Shown piece by piece: positions 7,822 through 16,760 of a DNA stretch of 64,000 nucleotides (position 1 is its first letter; each line of letters starts with the position of its first letter). The notes below the pieces were generated by a model. That model was not told where the DNA came from. It searched no databases and worked only from the letters and a program-made list of their open reading frames with translations. The translations under genes and the position numbers were made by a program. Location of the stretch: NCBI GenBank assembly GCA_900314975.1, contig OMXI01000002.1:52984-116983 (forward strand). Direction: 5' to 3'. The stretch is from an uncultured Eubacteriales bacterium (GTDB lineage: Bacteria; Bacillota; Clostridia; Oscillospirales; Ruminococcaceae).

Positions 7822-8841
7822 ATGTTTGATACAAAAATGCTTGCAGCCGATGATGCTTCAATAAGCGAGGCTGTCAGGCTGCTCAAAAGCGGCGAGGTAG
7901 TCGGAATGCCTACCGAGACGGTCTACGGGTTGGGTGCAAATGCGCTTGACGAAAATGCGGTGCGCAAGATATTTGCCGCAAAAGGCAGACCTGCTGACAA
8001 TCCGCTTATAGTTCATATTTCAAGTTTTGACATGATAAAGCCTCTGGTTTCGTACATTCCACAGCTTGCATACAAGTGTGCGCAGGAGTTCTGGGCAGGT
8101 CCGCTTACAATGATAATGCCCAAAAGTGATATCATACCCGAGGTCACAAGCGGCGGACTTGATACAGTCGGCATAAGAATGCCCAGCCACAAAGCTGCAA
8201 GAGCAATCATCGACAGGTGCGGCTTCCCTATTGCTGCGCCGTCTGCAAATCTTTCGGGCAGCCCGTCACCTACAACGGCAGGACACGTTTTCAACGATAT
8301 GAACGGCAGGATACCTGCGATAGTTGACGGAGGCTTTTCTGCTGTCGGCGTGGAATCGACCGTTATTTCATTTGAAGATGATGCTATAAGAATACTGCGC
8401 CCTGGATTTATATCAGCAGAGGAACTCAAGGAAATCACACCGAATGTCATAATCGACAAAGGCGTTATTGCAAAGCTTGAACAGGGTGCAATTGCGCGTT
8501 CACCGGGAATGAAATACAAGCACTACGCGCCAAAGGCTGATATAACTATAATTGACGGCAGCCTTGATGCGTTTCGTGCGTATGTAAAAAAACATTCAGA
8601 CAGCGATACTGTTTGCATGGTTTTTGAGCCAAACGATTGTGACGGACTTGATGTTAAGTCAATAATCTACGGTGAGACTGATGAAAAACAGGCACACCTG
8701 CTTTTTGATACGCTGCGCGAGCTTGACAACATCGGTGCAAAAAAGGTATTTGCAAGGTGTCCAAGGAAAAGCGGAGTTGGTCTTGCGGTATATAACAGGC
8801 TGCTGCGTGCGGCTGCTTTTCAGGTGGTGACCTTGAAATGA
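7822..8841 (+). CDS. tsaC: L-threonylcarbamoyladenylate synthase (TsaC/Sua5 family)
   Basis: 339 aa, the long Sua5-type form. It makes threonylcarbamoyl-AMP from threonine, bicarbonate and ATP, the first step of t6A37 modification of ANN-decoding tRNAs. The N-terminal YrdC domain (about 1-205) shows GEVVGMPTETVYGLG, KGRPADNPLIVHI and PIAAPSANLSGSPSPT, with the KxR and SANxSG residues of the active site. The C-terminal Sua5 domain (about 235-339) follows a linker with SPGMKYKHYAP. An ATGA overlap (8838-8841) joins it to coaE. Confidence 0.93.
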   Translation: MFDTKMLAADDASISEAVRLLKSGEVVGMPTETVYGLGANALDENAVRKIFAAKGRPADNPLIVHISSFDMIKPLVSYIPQLAYKCAQEFWAGPLTMIMPKSDIIPEVTSGGLDTVGIRMPSHKAARAIIDRCGFPIAAPSANLSGSPSPTTAGHVFNDMNGRIPAIVDGGFSAVGVESTVISFEDDAIRILRPGFISAEELKEITPNVIIDKGVIAKLEQGAIARSPGMKYKHYAPKADITIIDGSLDAFRAYVKKHSDSDTVCMVFEPNDCDGLDVKSIIYGETDEKQAHLLFDTLRELDNIGAKKVFARCPRKSGVGLAVYNRLLRAAAFQVVTLK

Positions 8842-9458
8842 GTATTATTATCGGTCTGACAGGACAAAGCGGTGCAGGCAAAACTACGATTTGTGAGCAG
8901 CTGAAAGCCGCAGGATTCGGTATAATCAACTGCGATGAGGTCGCTCGTAAATGTACAGCAGACGGGAGCGAGTGCAACAAGGAGCTTGCACAGGTCTTCC
9001 CTTCCTGCTTTGATAAAAATCTGTCTTTGGACAGAAAAGGCATTTCGCAGATCATTTTTTCAGATGCCCAAAAGCTGAAGCAGTTTAACAGCATTGTTTA
9101 CCCATACATAAACAGGCTTATAGATGATAATATAAACGAGCTTTCAGGTACATACGATTATATCGTTCTTGACGCACCTACGCTGTTTGAAGCAGGTGCT
9201 GATAAAAAGTGTGATGCAATTATCGGTGTATCCGCAAAAAAAGAGATACGTCTTGAAAGGATAATCAAGCGCGATAACATAAGCCGCGAGCTTGCGCTGA
9301 AAAGATTTAACAGTCAGTTAAGTTCAAAGTTTTTTGCGCAGCACTGTGATTATATCATACAAAATGATTCGTCAAGAGATAATACCGAAAAGCAAACTGA
9401 AATCATAATAAAAAAAATAAAGGAAAGAACATATGGCAGCAAAGAAAAGAAAACGTAA
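8838..9458 (+). CDS. coaE: Dephospho-CoA kinase
   Basis: 206 aa. Phosphorylates the 3'-OH of dephospho-CoA, the last step of coenzyme A synthesis. P-loop GLTGQSGAGKTT at residues 6-17, then the NCDEVAR motif, a LDAPTLFEAG region and the lid helix. Length is standard. It overlaps the tsaC stop by 4 nt and its own 3' end overlaps the transglycosylase gene by 26 nt, so translation is probably coupled in both directions. Confidence 0.93.
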   Translation: MSIIIGLTGQSGAGKTTICEQLKAAGFGIINCDEVARKCTADGSECNKELAQVFPSCFDKNLSLDRKGISQIIFSDAQKLKQFNSIVYPYINRLIDDNINELSGTYDYIVLDAPTLFEAGADKKCDAIIGVSAKKEIRLERIIKRDNISRELALKRFNSQLSSKFFAQHCDYIIQNDSSRDNTEKQTEIIIKKIKERTYGSKEKKT

Positions 9459-10086
9459 AAAAAAGAAAAAAATATCTGCAGGTGCAATTGCAGTCATTAT
9501 CGGCGCGTTGATAACTGTACCGCTTGCGGTGGTTGCTGTGCTTATCATATTTAATTTTACAACTGTTGATGATATTCTTCCGAACGCGTTCAGCTATCCG
9601 ACGCAATATGAGGAATACGTTACAAAATACTCTGTTGAATACAACGTAGAGCCTGCATTTATCTATGCAGTAATCAAAACAGAGAGCAATTTCAGACCGA
9701 AAGCCGAATCTGAAGTTGGCGCAAGAGGTCTGATGCAGCTTATGGAGGAAGCATTTATCTGGCTCAAATCGCGAATGGGAGATACGCGCGACATAAACTT
9801 TGATTCAATGTATGACCCAAAAACGAACATACAGTACGGTACATATTATTTGAGCTTTCTGCTTGTGCATTATGATAATAATATGGACCTCGCCGCTGCG
9901 GCTTATCACGGCGGAATAGGAACAGTTGACGGCTGGCTGGAGCAAGGAATAATCGACAGAAACAACGTTGATGTAAATGCAATACCGCAGACAAATGATA
10001 AGACTGCGGAATATATAAGGCGCATAAGAAAATCATATAATAAGTATAAAGAGATTTTAAAAGACAAAAAAGATATTTCACAATAG
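9433..10086 (+). CDS. Membrane-anchored lytic transglycosylase (SLT domain)
   Basis: 217 aa. A highly basic N-terminus (KKRKRKKKKK) precedes one membrane segment (about 16-42), so the catalytic domain is outside the cell. The SLT domain shows the catalytic Glu84 in VIKTESNF, then GLMQLM and AAAYHGGIG (the AYNAG-like motif), and a C-terminal TAEYIRRIRKSYNKY. It cleaves the MurNAc-GlcNAc bond of peptidoglycan with formation of 1,6-anhydroMurNAc. The family's place beside coaE is recurrent in Clostridia. The 26-nt overlap with coaE indicates co-expression. Confidence 0.9.
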   Translation: MAAKKRKRKKKKKISAGAIAVIIGALITVPLAVVAVLIIFNFTTVDDILPNAFSYPTQYEEYVTKYSVEYNVEPAFIYAVIKTESNFRPKAESEVGARGLMQLMEEAFIWLKSRMGDTRDINFDSMYDPKTNIQYGTYYLSFLLVHYDNNMDLAAAAYHGGIGTVDGWLEQGIIDRNNVDVNAIPQTNDKTAEYIRRIRKSYNKYKEILKDKKDISQ

Positions 10087-10103
10087 ATTTGGAGGTATTT
10101 AAA

Positions 10104-11510
10104 ATGGCTGAAGAGAAAAAAACGAAAGGCGAGCTTTTGAGCAAAAAGCTTTTGTCCGACAAAAAGAATGGAGGGCTTTTGCTCGATGACAAGCAAATCA
10201 AGACGGCTGACGATTTTTGCGATGGCTACAAGGCTTTTATGAACACTGCAAAAATCGAGCGCGAGGCTGTTATCGAATCTGTAAGACTTGCCAAAGAAGC
10301 AGGATTCAAAGAGTATGTTCGCGGCAAAAAGTACAAAGCAGGCGAAAAGTTTTACTACGTCAACAGAGGAAAGGCGATAATACTCGGTGTAATGGGCAAG
10401 GAAACGCTTGATAAAGGCGTAAGGCTTGCTGCTGCACATATTGACTCCCCTCGTCTTGACCTTAAACAGAACCCGCTTTACGAGGACAAGGAACTTTGCC
10501 TGTTCAAGACACATTACTATGGCGGTATCAAGAAATATCAGTGGACTACTGTTCCTATGTCACTGCATGGCGTGATAGTTAAAGCTGACGGCGAAAGCGT
10601 TGCTGTAAACATCGGTGAGGACGCTGATGACCCTGTATTTTGCGTAACGGATATTCTCCCGCACCTTGCAAGTGAGCAGATGAAGCGCAATCTTGCACAG
10701 GGCATAAAGGGTGAGGAGCTTAATATCCTTATCGGCTCAAGACCGTTTAAAGACGACAAGGTCTCAAAGAAAGTCAAGCTGAACATAATGAATATCCTCA
10801 ATGAAAAATACGGTATCATTGAAGATGATTTCATTTCAGCAGAGCTTGAAGCTGTTCCCGCATTCAAAGCTTGTGATGTAGGCTTTGACAGAAGCATGGT
10901 AGGTGCTTACGGACAGGATGATAAGGTTTGTGCTTACACTGCTCTAAAGGCTATACTTGATTGCAAAAAGCCGAAAAAGACTTGCCTGACCTGTCTTACA
11001 GACAAAGAGGAAACAGGCTCTGACGGCAACACAGGACTTAATTCATCATACCTCAAATACTTTATCTGCGACCTTGCACAGACCTTTGGCTATGAAGGCA
11101 GAAACGTCATATCCGCATCGGAATGCCTTTCAGCTGACGTTAATGCGGCATTTGACCCTACATTCCCCGAAAACTACGAGATAAGGAACTCTTGTCAGAT
11201 AAACTACGGCGTTTGTGTCACCAAATTTACAGGCTCAAGAGGAAAATCCGGAACATCAGATGCATCAGCTGAATTTGTCGGCAGGATAAGAAAACTGCTT
11301 GACAGCAATGATGTTCTCTGGCAGACAGGCGAACTTGGCAAGGTCGATGCAGGCGGCGGCGGAACAGTTGCGCAGTACATCGCAAATCTTGATATGGACG
11401 TTATAGATGTAGGTGTACCTGTACTTTCCATGCACGCCCCGTTTGAGATAACCTCAAAGATTGACACTTATATGGCTTACAAGGCATTTTCAGTATTCTT
11501 TGCTGATTGA
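10104..11510 (+). CDS. M18 family zinc aminopeptidase
   Basis: 468 aa from the ATG at 10104, which sits 7 nt after GGAGGT; an upstream TTG (10089) overlaps that site and is not used. The family is seen from AAAHIDSPRLDLKQNP (zinc His and Asp), TCLTDKEETGSDGNTG (general base Glu and bridging ligand), ECLSADVNAAFDP and a C-terminal PVLSMHAPFEITSK with the last zinc His. It removes N-terminal residues, often acidic or neutral, from peptides in the cytoplasm. It is last in the DUF951-prfA run and is followed by a strong terminator. Confidence 0.92.
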   Translation: MAEEKKTKGELLSKKLLSDKKNGGLLLDDKQIKTADDFCDGYKAFMNTAKIEREAVIESVRLAKEAGFKEYVRGKKYKAGEKFYYVNRGKAIILGVMGKETLDKGVRLAAAHIDSPRLDLKQNPLYEDKELCLFKTHYYGGIKKYQWTTVPMSLHGVIVKADGESVAVNIGEDADDPVFCVTDILPHLASEQMKRNLAQGIKGEELNILIGSRPFKDDKVSKKVKLNIMNILNEKYGIIEDDFISAELEAVPAFKACDVGFDRSMVGAYGQDDKVCAYTALKAILDCKKPKKTCLTCLTDKEETGSDGNTGLNSSYLKYFICDLAQTFGYEGRNVISASECLSADVNAAFDPTFPENYEIRNSCQINYGVCVTKFTGSRGKSGTSDASAEFVGRIRKLLDSNDVLWQTGELGKVDAGGGGTVAQYIANLDMDVIDVGVPVLSMHAPFEITSKIDTYMAYKAFSVFFAD

Positions 11511-11523
11511 CAATACTGTTCAT

Positions 11524-11562
11524 ATCCGACTACCTATATAAAGGTGGTCGGATTATTTTTTT
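11524..11562 (+). terminator. Strong Rho-independent terminator after the M18 aminopeptidase
   Basis: 12-bp stem (11524-11535 with 11542-11553, one G-T pair), 6-nt loop and a run of seven T at 11556-11562. Confidence 0.9.
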
Positions 11563-11647
11563 GTGCTTAACTATTTTATGTGACCTTTTTCTCAAAACGC
11601 ATAAGCTATAATAAACACATACAAGTTAAACGAAAAAAGGATCCAAC

Positions 11648-12475
11648 ATGAAAATATACATAGATATTGCAATCATAACCAATACTGTTATCACTCTTAT
11701 ATGCATTGAGGCAGCGGCAAAGCTTATCAATACAAAAATCTCCAATAAAAGAGCGTTTATAGCCGCTTTGTTCGGCGGAATGACCTCGCTGCTTATCGCT
11801 GTACCTGCTAATCAATACTCTGTTGCTGTACTGATAACAATTATAAAGCTGTTGAGCTTTCCGATTATTTCGCTTATTGCCTTTAAATACAAAGGTATCG
11901 CAAAGCTGATAAGAAACACTTTGATTCTGTTTGTCGAAAATCTTGCATACACAGGGATAGTGCTTGTGTTATGGGAGTTTTCCGATACAAAGCTGATTTA
12001 CATAAGAAACTACACCATATACTTTAACATCTCGATTTTGCAGATAACTATTGCAGTTGCAGCAACATACGCAGTTTTAACAGTTATAGAGATAATCAAA
12101 AAAGCATCTGACAGTTCGGATAATTTCAATGCACTTTACACCTGCGGAAATTACCGCCTTTGCGTTCCGGCGGTAGCAGATACAGGAAACAAGCTCTGTG
12201 ACTGCTTTACACGAACGCCCGTGGTGATAATATACTGCGATGACCTGTACTATTACTACGGACTTGACTCCCCTTGCGCATTCAGCAGCGGAAAATTCAG
12301 ACTTCTGCCGTTTGAGACAATAAACGGCGGCGGGCTTATACCTGTGACATACAGTGGAGAGCTGACCATATACGATGATAACAAATCATATAAGGATTTA
12401 AAATGCTGTATTGGCATAAAACGCTCGTGCGGAACGAAATCCAGGGCAATATTTAATCCAAGAATAATAAATTAA
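11648..12475 (+). CDS. spoIIGA: Sigma-E processing peptidase SpoIIGA
   Basis: 275 aa. Membrane aspartic protease that activates pro-sigma-E in the mother cell after septation. The first ~150 residues contain about five hydrophobic segments. The cytosolic C-terminal part holds the catalytic D178-T179-G180 in PAVADTGNKLCD, and ends in the family's KCCIGIK-type strand. It stands 12 nt before sigE, the conserved spoIIG arrangement. A TATAAT at 11607-11612 is a likely -10, but no good -35 or clear Spo0A box was seen at the expected distance. Confidence 0.93.
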   Translation: MKIYIDIAIITNTVITLICIEAAAKLINTKISNKRAFIAALFGGMTSLLIAVPANQYSVAVLITIIKLLSFPIISLIAFKYKGIAKLIRNTLILFVENLAYTGIVLVLWEFSDTKLIYIRNYTIYFNISILQITIAVAATYAVLTVIEIIKKASDSSDNFNALYTCGNYRLCVPAVADTGNKLCDCFTRTPVVIIYCDDLYYYYGLDSPCAFSSGKFRLLPFETINGGGLIPVTYSGELTIYDDNKSYKDLKCCIGIKRSCGTKSRAIFNPRIIN

Positions 12476-12487
12476 GGCGGTAATACG

Positions 12488-13207
12488 ATGATAAGTTTTA
12501 AGAACCTCAGCAAGCATTTTGAAAGGCTGCTTTATTCATTCTTCGGCGGTGAATGCACAACTGTTGACTATGTGAACGGAGCTGACCAGCTTCCCCCGCC
12601 GCTTAGTAAGGACGAGGAGCAAAAAGCGTTTGCTTTGCTTGAAAAAGATGAAAAGAAGGCACGGGAACTGCTCATTATACACAATCTTCGGCTTGTGGTG
12701 TATATAGCAAAGAAATTTGAAACAACGGGCATCGGTATAGAAGACCTTGTTTCAATCGGCACAATAGGGCTGATAAAGGCTGTCAAGACGTTTAAGCCTG
12801 ATAAAAACATAAAGCTCGCTACTTATGCTTCGCGGTGTATTGAAAATGAAATACTGATGTTTCTGCGAAAAGCCTCACAGTATAAGAACGAGATTTCAAT
12901 TGACGAACCGCTGAACACCGATTGGGACGGAAACGAACTGCTGCTTTCAGATATTCTCGGTACAGAGGACGATATAGTCAACAAAGGCATTGAGACAGAG
13001 GTGGAAAAGCAAGTTTTAAGAGAAGAGATAAACAAGCTTGAGGAACGCGAAAAAATGATAATGCAGATGCGTTTCGGGCTTGTTACAGGACGCGAAATGA
13101 CACAAAAGCAGGTCGCAGACAAGGTGGGTATTTCGCAATCATACATATCGCGCCTTGAAAAACGGATAATAAAGAGCATACGAAAGAAAATGGAGAAAAT
13201 ATGCTGA
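12488..13207 (+). CDS. sigE: RNA polymerase sporulation sigma factor SigE (pro-sigma-E)
   Basis: 239 aa, the full length of SpoIIGB. A hydrophobic pro-sequence (residues 1-28) is followed by [19 protein letters not shown], which aligns by eye with the processing site and N-terminus of mature Bacillus SigE. Region 2 contains [13 protein letters not shown] and [16 protein letters not shown], and region 4 contains [26 protein letters not shown]. It directs early mother-cell transcription. SpoIIGA upstream is its protease. In Bacillus sigG follows directly; here a hairpin and the oppositely oriented feo genes follow instead. Confidence 0.97.
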   Translation: MISFKNLSKHFERLLYSFFGGECTTVDYVNGADQLPPPLSKDEEQKAFALLEKDEKKARELLIIHNLRLVVYIAKKFETTGIGIEDLVSIGTIGLIKAVKTFKPDKNIKLATYASRCIENEILMFLRKASQYKNEISIDEPLNTDWDGNELLLSDILGTEDDIVNKGIETEVEKQVLREEINKLEEREKMIMQMRFGLVTGREMTQKQVADKVGISQSYISRLEKRIIKSIRKKMEKIC

Positions 13208-13216
13208 TAATAAACA

Positions 13217-13246
13217 ATGCCCCGAAAGAAAATACCTTCGGGGCAT
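13217..13246. terminator. Hairpin between convergent sigE and feo genes, probably bidirectional
   Basis: Perfect 10-bp stem ATGCCCCGAA / TTCGGGGCAT with a 10-nt loop. T tails are weak on both sides. Being the only structure between the convergent genes, it probably ends both transcripts. Confidence 0.65.
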
Positions 13247-13251
13247 ATGTA

Positions 13252-13413
13252 TTATTTATGGGTTCCTTTGTTACTGCACTTTCCTTCATTCATACAACCA
13301 CTGCATTGTCCGCAGCAGCCCTTGCCGTTTTTCTTTTGTTTTTTTATGCTTAAAACAGCAAGCACGGTAAGCGCTAAAACAACAGCAAGAAGAATATAAT
13401 CAAGAATATTCAT
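13252..13413 (-). CDS. FeoB-associated Cys-rich membrane protein
   Basis: 53 aa. One N-terminal membrane segment (MNILDYILLAVVLALTVLAV) is followed by a basic stretch and a cysteine cluster CCGQCSGCMNEGKC with five Cys. The start at 13413 has a GAGGTGA ribosome site that overlaps the feoB stop codon, so it is the third gene of the feo operon. Small proteins of this shape directly follow feoB in many anaerobic Firmicutes and are thought to assist ferrous iron transport, functionally parallel to FeoC; the exact role is unproven. The Cys cluster may bind iron or a 2Fe-2S centre. Confidence 0.85.
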   Translation of the reverse strand: MNILDYILLAVVLALTVLAVLSIKKQKKNGKGCCGQCSGCMNEGKCSNKGTHK

Positions 13414-13422
13414 CTGTTCACC

Positions 13423-15429
13423 TCAAAAAATCATAGAACCGACTCTGAACACTGCGAACGAAACTGCCCAAGCAACCGAGCATTGAAAAATAACGATAAG
13501 CAGAGTTTTTGGCCTTGAGGCAAGCTCTCTTTTGATAGAAGCGACAGCCGCAACACACGGAGTATATAAAAGAGTAAATGTCAGAAAGCTTGCTGCCGAC
13601 AGTGATGTAAACATTGACGAAAGCGTGTTTTGCAGCTCGGCATTTGACGTGTGCGTCAAAACTCCCAGCGTGCTTACAACCGCTTCCTTGGCGGTAAATC
13701 CCGAAATAAGCGATGTGGTAATTCGCCAATCGCCAAAGCCGAGAGGTTCAAAGACAGGGACAAGTATTTTACCGATTAGCGCAAGCAGGCTCTTTGAACT
13801 GTCGGTAACGACATTAAGCCTTGTATCAAAGCTCTGCAAGAACCAGATAATCAAAGTTGCAACAAAAATGACCGTAAATGCCTTTTGCAGAAAATCCTTT
13901 GCCTTATCCCACATTAACAGCAAAACCGTTTTTAGCGACGGGATACGGTAATTGGGAAGCTCCATAACAAACGGGACAGGCTTTCCTCTGAAAAGCGTTG
14001 ATTTGAGCATAAGTGCGACAAGTATGCCGATCAATATGCCCGAAAAATACAGGATTATCATTACGAGCGCTGCGTGCTTTGGAAAGAATGCAGATGCAAA
14101 CAGCGTATAAATCGGTATTTTTGCCGAACAGCTCATAAAAGGTACAAGCATGATAGTCAGCTTTCTATCTCTGTTTGACGAAAGCGTTCTGCTTGCCATT
14201 ACTGCGGGGACAGAGCAGCCAAAGCCTATAAGCATCGGCACGATACTGCGCCCCGAAAGTCCTATCTTACGCAGGAGCTTGTCCATAACAAAAGCTACAC
14301 GAGCCATATAGCCTGTATCTTCAAGTACAGATAGAAAGAAGAACAATACAACAATTATCGGCAGAAAGCTCAAAACGCTGCCAACGCCTGCAAAAATTCC
14401 GTCTATTATCAAGCTGTGTACAACAGGGTTAATCTTATAGTCTGTGAGACCCTTATCAACAACACCTGACAGCTTGTCGATACCTGCTGCGAGCAGGTCG
14501 CTCAATCCTGAACCTATAACACCGAATGTAAGGTAGAAAATCGCACACATTATCGCAACAAACAATGGAATAGCAAGATACTTGCCTGTAAGGATATTAT
14601 CTATCTTTACACTTCGTATATGCTCTTTGCTCTCCTTGCATCTGACGACTGATTTATCGCAGACGTTTTCAATAAAGTTATAGCGCATATCGGCAAGGGC
14701 AGCATTTCTGTCCATGCCGTGTTCAGTCTCCATTTCAATAACGCTGTGCTCGATAAGTTCAAGCTCGTTTGTGTCCAGCTCAAGTACCTTTGTAAAATCG
14801 CTGTCATTTTCTATTAGCTTTGTAGCGCAAAAACGCGGAGAGATACCGTATTTTAAGGCATGGTCTTCTATCTGGTGCGTAACGCTGTGGACACATCTGT
14901 GAACAGGTCCCTGTGGACAAAAGTCGGTTATCTTTGGATAGACCTTGTTCTTTGCAACTTCAACAGCGTGCGAAACGACCTCCGAAATACCCTCGTTCTT
15001 CGCCGCACTAATCGGTACAACAGGGACACCGAGCATTTGCGACATTTTCGGTATATCTATCGTGCCGCCGTTGTTTCGTACCTCGTCCATCATATTCAGA
15101 GCGATTACCATAGGTATATGCATCTCAAGCAGCTGCAGCGAAAGATAAAGGTTCCTTTCGATATTGGTCGCATCAACGATGTTTATTATTCCGTCAGGCT
15201 TTTCGTTAATGATAAAATCTCTTGTAACGATTTCTTCCTGTGTATAAGGGCGAAGAGAATATATACCTGGCAAGTCAACAACAGATGCATTCTTTGTGCC
15301 TGTTATCTTTCCTATCTTCTGGTCAACAGTAACCCCGGGAAAATTTCCCACGTGCTGATTTGAGCCTGTGAGACAGTTGAAAAGCGTGGTTTTGCCGCAA
15401 TTCTGATTACCAACAAGAGCAAAGACCAT
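13423..15429 (-). CDS. feoB: Ferrous iron transporter FeoB
   Basis: 668 aa inner-membrane Fe(II) transporter. The N-terminal G domain shows G1 VGNQNCGKTTLFN (6-18), the G2 threonine in FPGVTVDQK and G3 DLPGIYSL, with ALNMMDE as G4. Helical GDI-like domain to about residue 275. Then two Gate/nucleoside-recognition membrane regions with SGRSIVPMLIGFGCSVPAVMASR and SCSAKIPIYTLFASAFF, whose Cys and polar residues line the ion path. Start overlaps the feoA stop by 1 nt (TAATG). Length is somewhat shorter than Escherichia FeoB because the C-terminal cytoplasmic tail is minimal. Confidence 0.95.
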   Translation of the reverse strand: MVFALVGNQNCGKTTLFNCLTGSNQHVGNFPGVTVDQKIGKITGTKNASVVDLPGIYSLRPYTQEEIVTRDFIINEKPDGIINIVDATNIERNLYLSLQLLEMHIPMVIALNMMDEVRNNGGTIDIPKMSQMLGVPVVPISAAKNEGISEVVSHAVEVAKNKVYPKITDFCPQGPVHRCVHSVTHQIEDHALKYGISPRFCATKLIENDSDFTKVLELDTNELELIEHSVIEMETEHGMDRNAALADMRYNFIENVCDKSVVRCKESKEHIRSVKIDNILTGKYLAIPLFVAIMCAIFYLTFGVIGSGLSDLLAAGIDKLSGVVDKGLTDYKINPVVHSLIIDGIFAGVGSVLSFLPIIVVLFFFLSVLEDTGYMARVAFVMDKLLRKIGLSGRSIVPMLIGFGCSVPAVMASRTLSSNRDRKLTIMLVPFMSCSAKIPIYTLFASAFFPKHAALVMIILYFSGILIGILVALMLKSTLFRGKPVPFVMELPNYRIPSLKTVLLLMWDKAKDFLQKAFTVIFVATLIIWFLQSFDTRLNVVTDSSKSLLALIGKILVPVFEPLGFGDWRITTSLISGFTAKEAVVSTLGVLTHTSNAELQNTLSSMFTSLSAASFLTFTLLYTPCVAAVASIKRELASRPKTLLIVIFQCSVAWAVSFAVFRVGSMIF

Positions 15430-15662
15430 TATTGTTCACCGCTTTCTTCAATCTCAATTTGCTGTGCATCAGCTATACGTATCGAAAGCTCGTAACCTCT
15501 TATCTGAAGCTCAATAGGGTCACCCATTGGTGCGACCTTACGCACAACGACCTTTGTTTTTGGTATAAGTCCCATATCAAGCAGTCTGCATCTGAGTGCG
15601 CCCTCGCCACCGACTGCAACAATTGTTGCCTGCTTTCCCACAGGCAGTTTATCAAGCGTCAT
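15429..15662 (-). CDS. feoA: Ferrous iron transport protein FeoA
   Basis: 77 aa SH3-like cytoplasmic protein that supports FeoB. Typical features: LPVGKQATIVAVGGEGALRCRLLDMGLIPKTKVVVRKVAPMGDPIELQIRGYELSIR. First gene of feoA-feoB-Cys-rich protein. Transcription is probably iron-regulated through the palindrome at 15698-15713, which lies within its promoter. Confidence 0.95.
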   Translation of the reverse strand: MTLDKLPVGKQATIVAVGGEGALRCRLLDMGLIPKTKVVVRKVAPMGDPIELQIRGYELSIRIADAQQIEIEESGEQ

Positions 15663-15695
15663 ATTTCTCCCTCACATTATAAATAATCCTATACA

Positions 15696-15724
15696 ATGTT
15701 AGCATATGCTAACTAATTTGTCAA
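15696..15724 (-). promoter_or_regulatory. feoA promoter with embedded palindromic operator
   Basis: Minus strand TTGACA (15719-15724), 17-bp spacer and TAACAT (15696-15701). A perfect 16-bp palindrome GTTAGCATATGCTAAC (15698-15713) fills most of the spacer and reaches the -10, so a bound repressor would block polymerase. The TTAGC/GCTAA arms resemble DtxR/IdeR/MntR-type metalloregulator sites more than a Fur box; that identity is inferred. Confidence 0.75.
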
Positions 15725-15738
15725 GTGAAAATTGTAAA

Positions 15739-15770
15739 CAAAAAAAGACCGCACCGATTAAGATGCGGTC
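15739..15770 (-). terminator. Rho-independent terminator after dnaI
   Basis: Stem GACCGCA (15747-15753) / TGCGGTC (15764-15770). On the minus strand it is followed by eight T (15739-15746). It ends dnaD-dnaI 12 nt after the dnaI stop. Confidence 0.88.
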
Positions 15771-15782
15771 AATACGATTTTA

Positions 15783-16760
15783 TCAGCTTTTATCGCGCTT
15801 TTCTATCCTTATATCGTTACCCACAAAAGGCAGAAGCTCAAACTCGCCAAACAGGCGCGAGACTATTCTCTCGTTATATCTTTTGTTTAGCTGCTGTATA
15901 GAAAGATTTGATGTAATTATGGTCGGTTTTCGCAGGTTTATCCTATCGTTAAGTATCTGATAGAGAATAGGGTCAGATTGGCTGCCAAACTCTGAACCAA
16001 GGTCATCAAGTATAACAAGGTCTGCGTTCTGTATTTCTTCAAGAGTATTTCCGTCTCTCTTGCCGTAATGCTCTGCAAGCGCATCCTCAAAGACTTTAAG
16101 TACAGACCTGAAAATAACGTGATAGCCTTTTTCAATAACTTTCTCTGCTATGCAAGAACAAAGAAAAGTCTTGCCAAGCCCCGTGTTCCCGAGCATAAAC
16201 AGCGAATCAGACGAAGCAGAAAAATTATTGGCAAAGCTGATACACCTCTTGAGTATCATAGACATCTGTGTTCTTGGGTCGTCTTTACCGTTTCCAGAGG
16301 GGTAAAACTCAAGCAAGAACTCGTCAAAATCGTGCAGCTTTATATCGCAGTTTTCAGTCAGCTCCTCAAAAGTATATTTTGCAAGAAGCTTCTCCATACA
16401 GCTGCACATAACGCCATCAACATATCCCCTGTCGCCGCACTTATCACAATAATACTTGACATCAAGGTAATCCTGCGGATAGCCTATCTGCTTTAGGATT
16501 TCAACTTTTCTTCTGTGCGCATCGGCGTTATTTTCCTTTATCTGCATTACCATTTCACCGGCAGTTTTGTTATGCGATTTATTGGTAATTGCTTTAAGCA
16601 GTTCAAAATTCAAGCTCTTGATTCTTCTGTCAACGTCAACTATCTCCGGAGAAAAAGCACTGACTTCACCGAATCTGTTTCGCTGTTCCGATTCTGCCCT
16701 ATTTCTGCGGCTTAAAAGCTCGGTTTCAGCAAGCATATATGCCTTTTTAGTATATTTCAT
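15783..16760 (-). CDS. dnaI: DnaC/DnaI-like helicase-loader ATPase
   Basis: 325 aa. Loads the replicative helicase DnaB onto DNA. The N-terminal part contains a Cys-rich zinc-binding motif CDKCGDRGYVDGVMCSCM (about 106-123), characteristic of the DnaI N-domain that binds helicase. The AAA+ domain shows Walker A GNTGLGKT, Walker B LVILDDLGSE and sensor ITSNLS, and ends with RLFGEF(E), the typical end of the IstB/DnaC subgroup. Start overlaps the dnaD stop by 4 nt. Presence of DnaD in the same operon supports a primosome loader rather than a transposon IstB. Confidence 0.9.
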   Translation of the reverse strand: MKYTKKAYMLAETELLSRRNRAESEQRNRFGEVSAFSPEIVDVDRRIKSLNFELLKAITNKSHNKTAGEMVMQIKENNADAHRRKVEILKQIGYPQDYLDVKYYCDKCGDRGYVDGVMCSCMEKLLAKYTFEELTENCDIKLHDFDEFLLEFYPSGNGKDDPRTQMSMILKRCISFANNFSASSDSLFMLGNTGLGKTFLCSCIAEKVIEKGYHVIFRSVLKVFEDALAEHYGKRDGNTLEEIQNADLVILDDLGSEFGSQSDPILYQILNDRINLRKPTIITSNLSIQQLNKRYNERIVSRLFGEFELLPFVGNDIRIEKRDKS

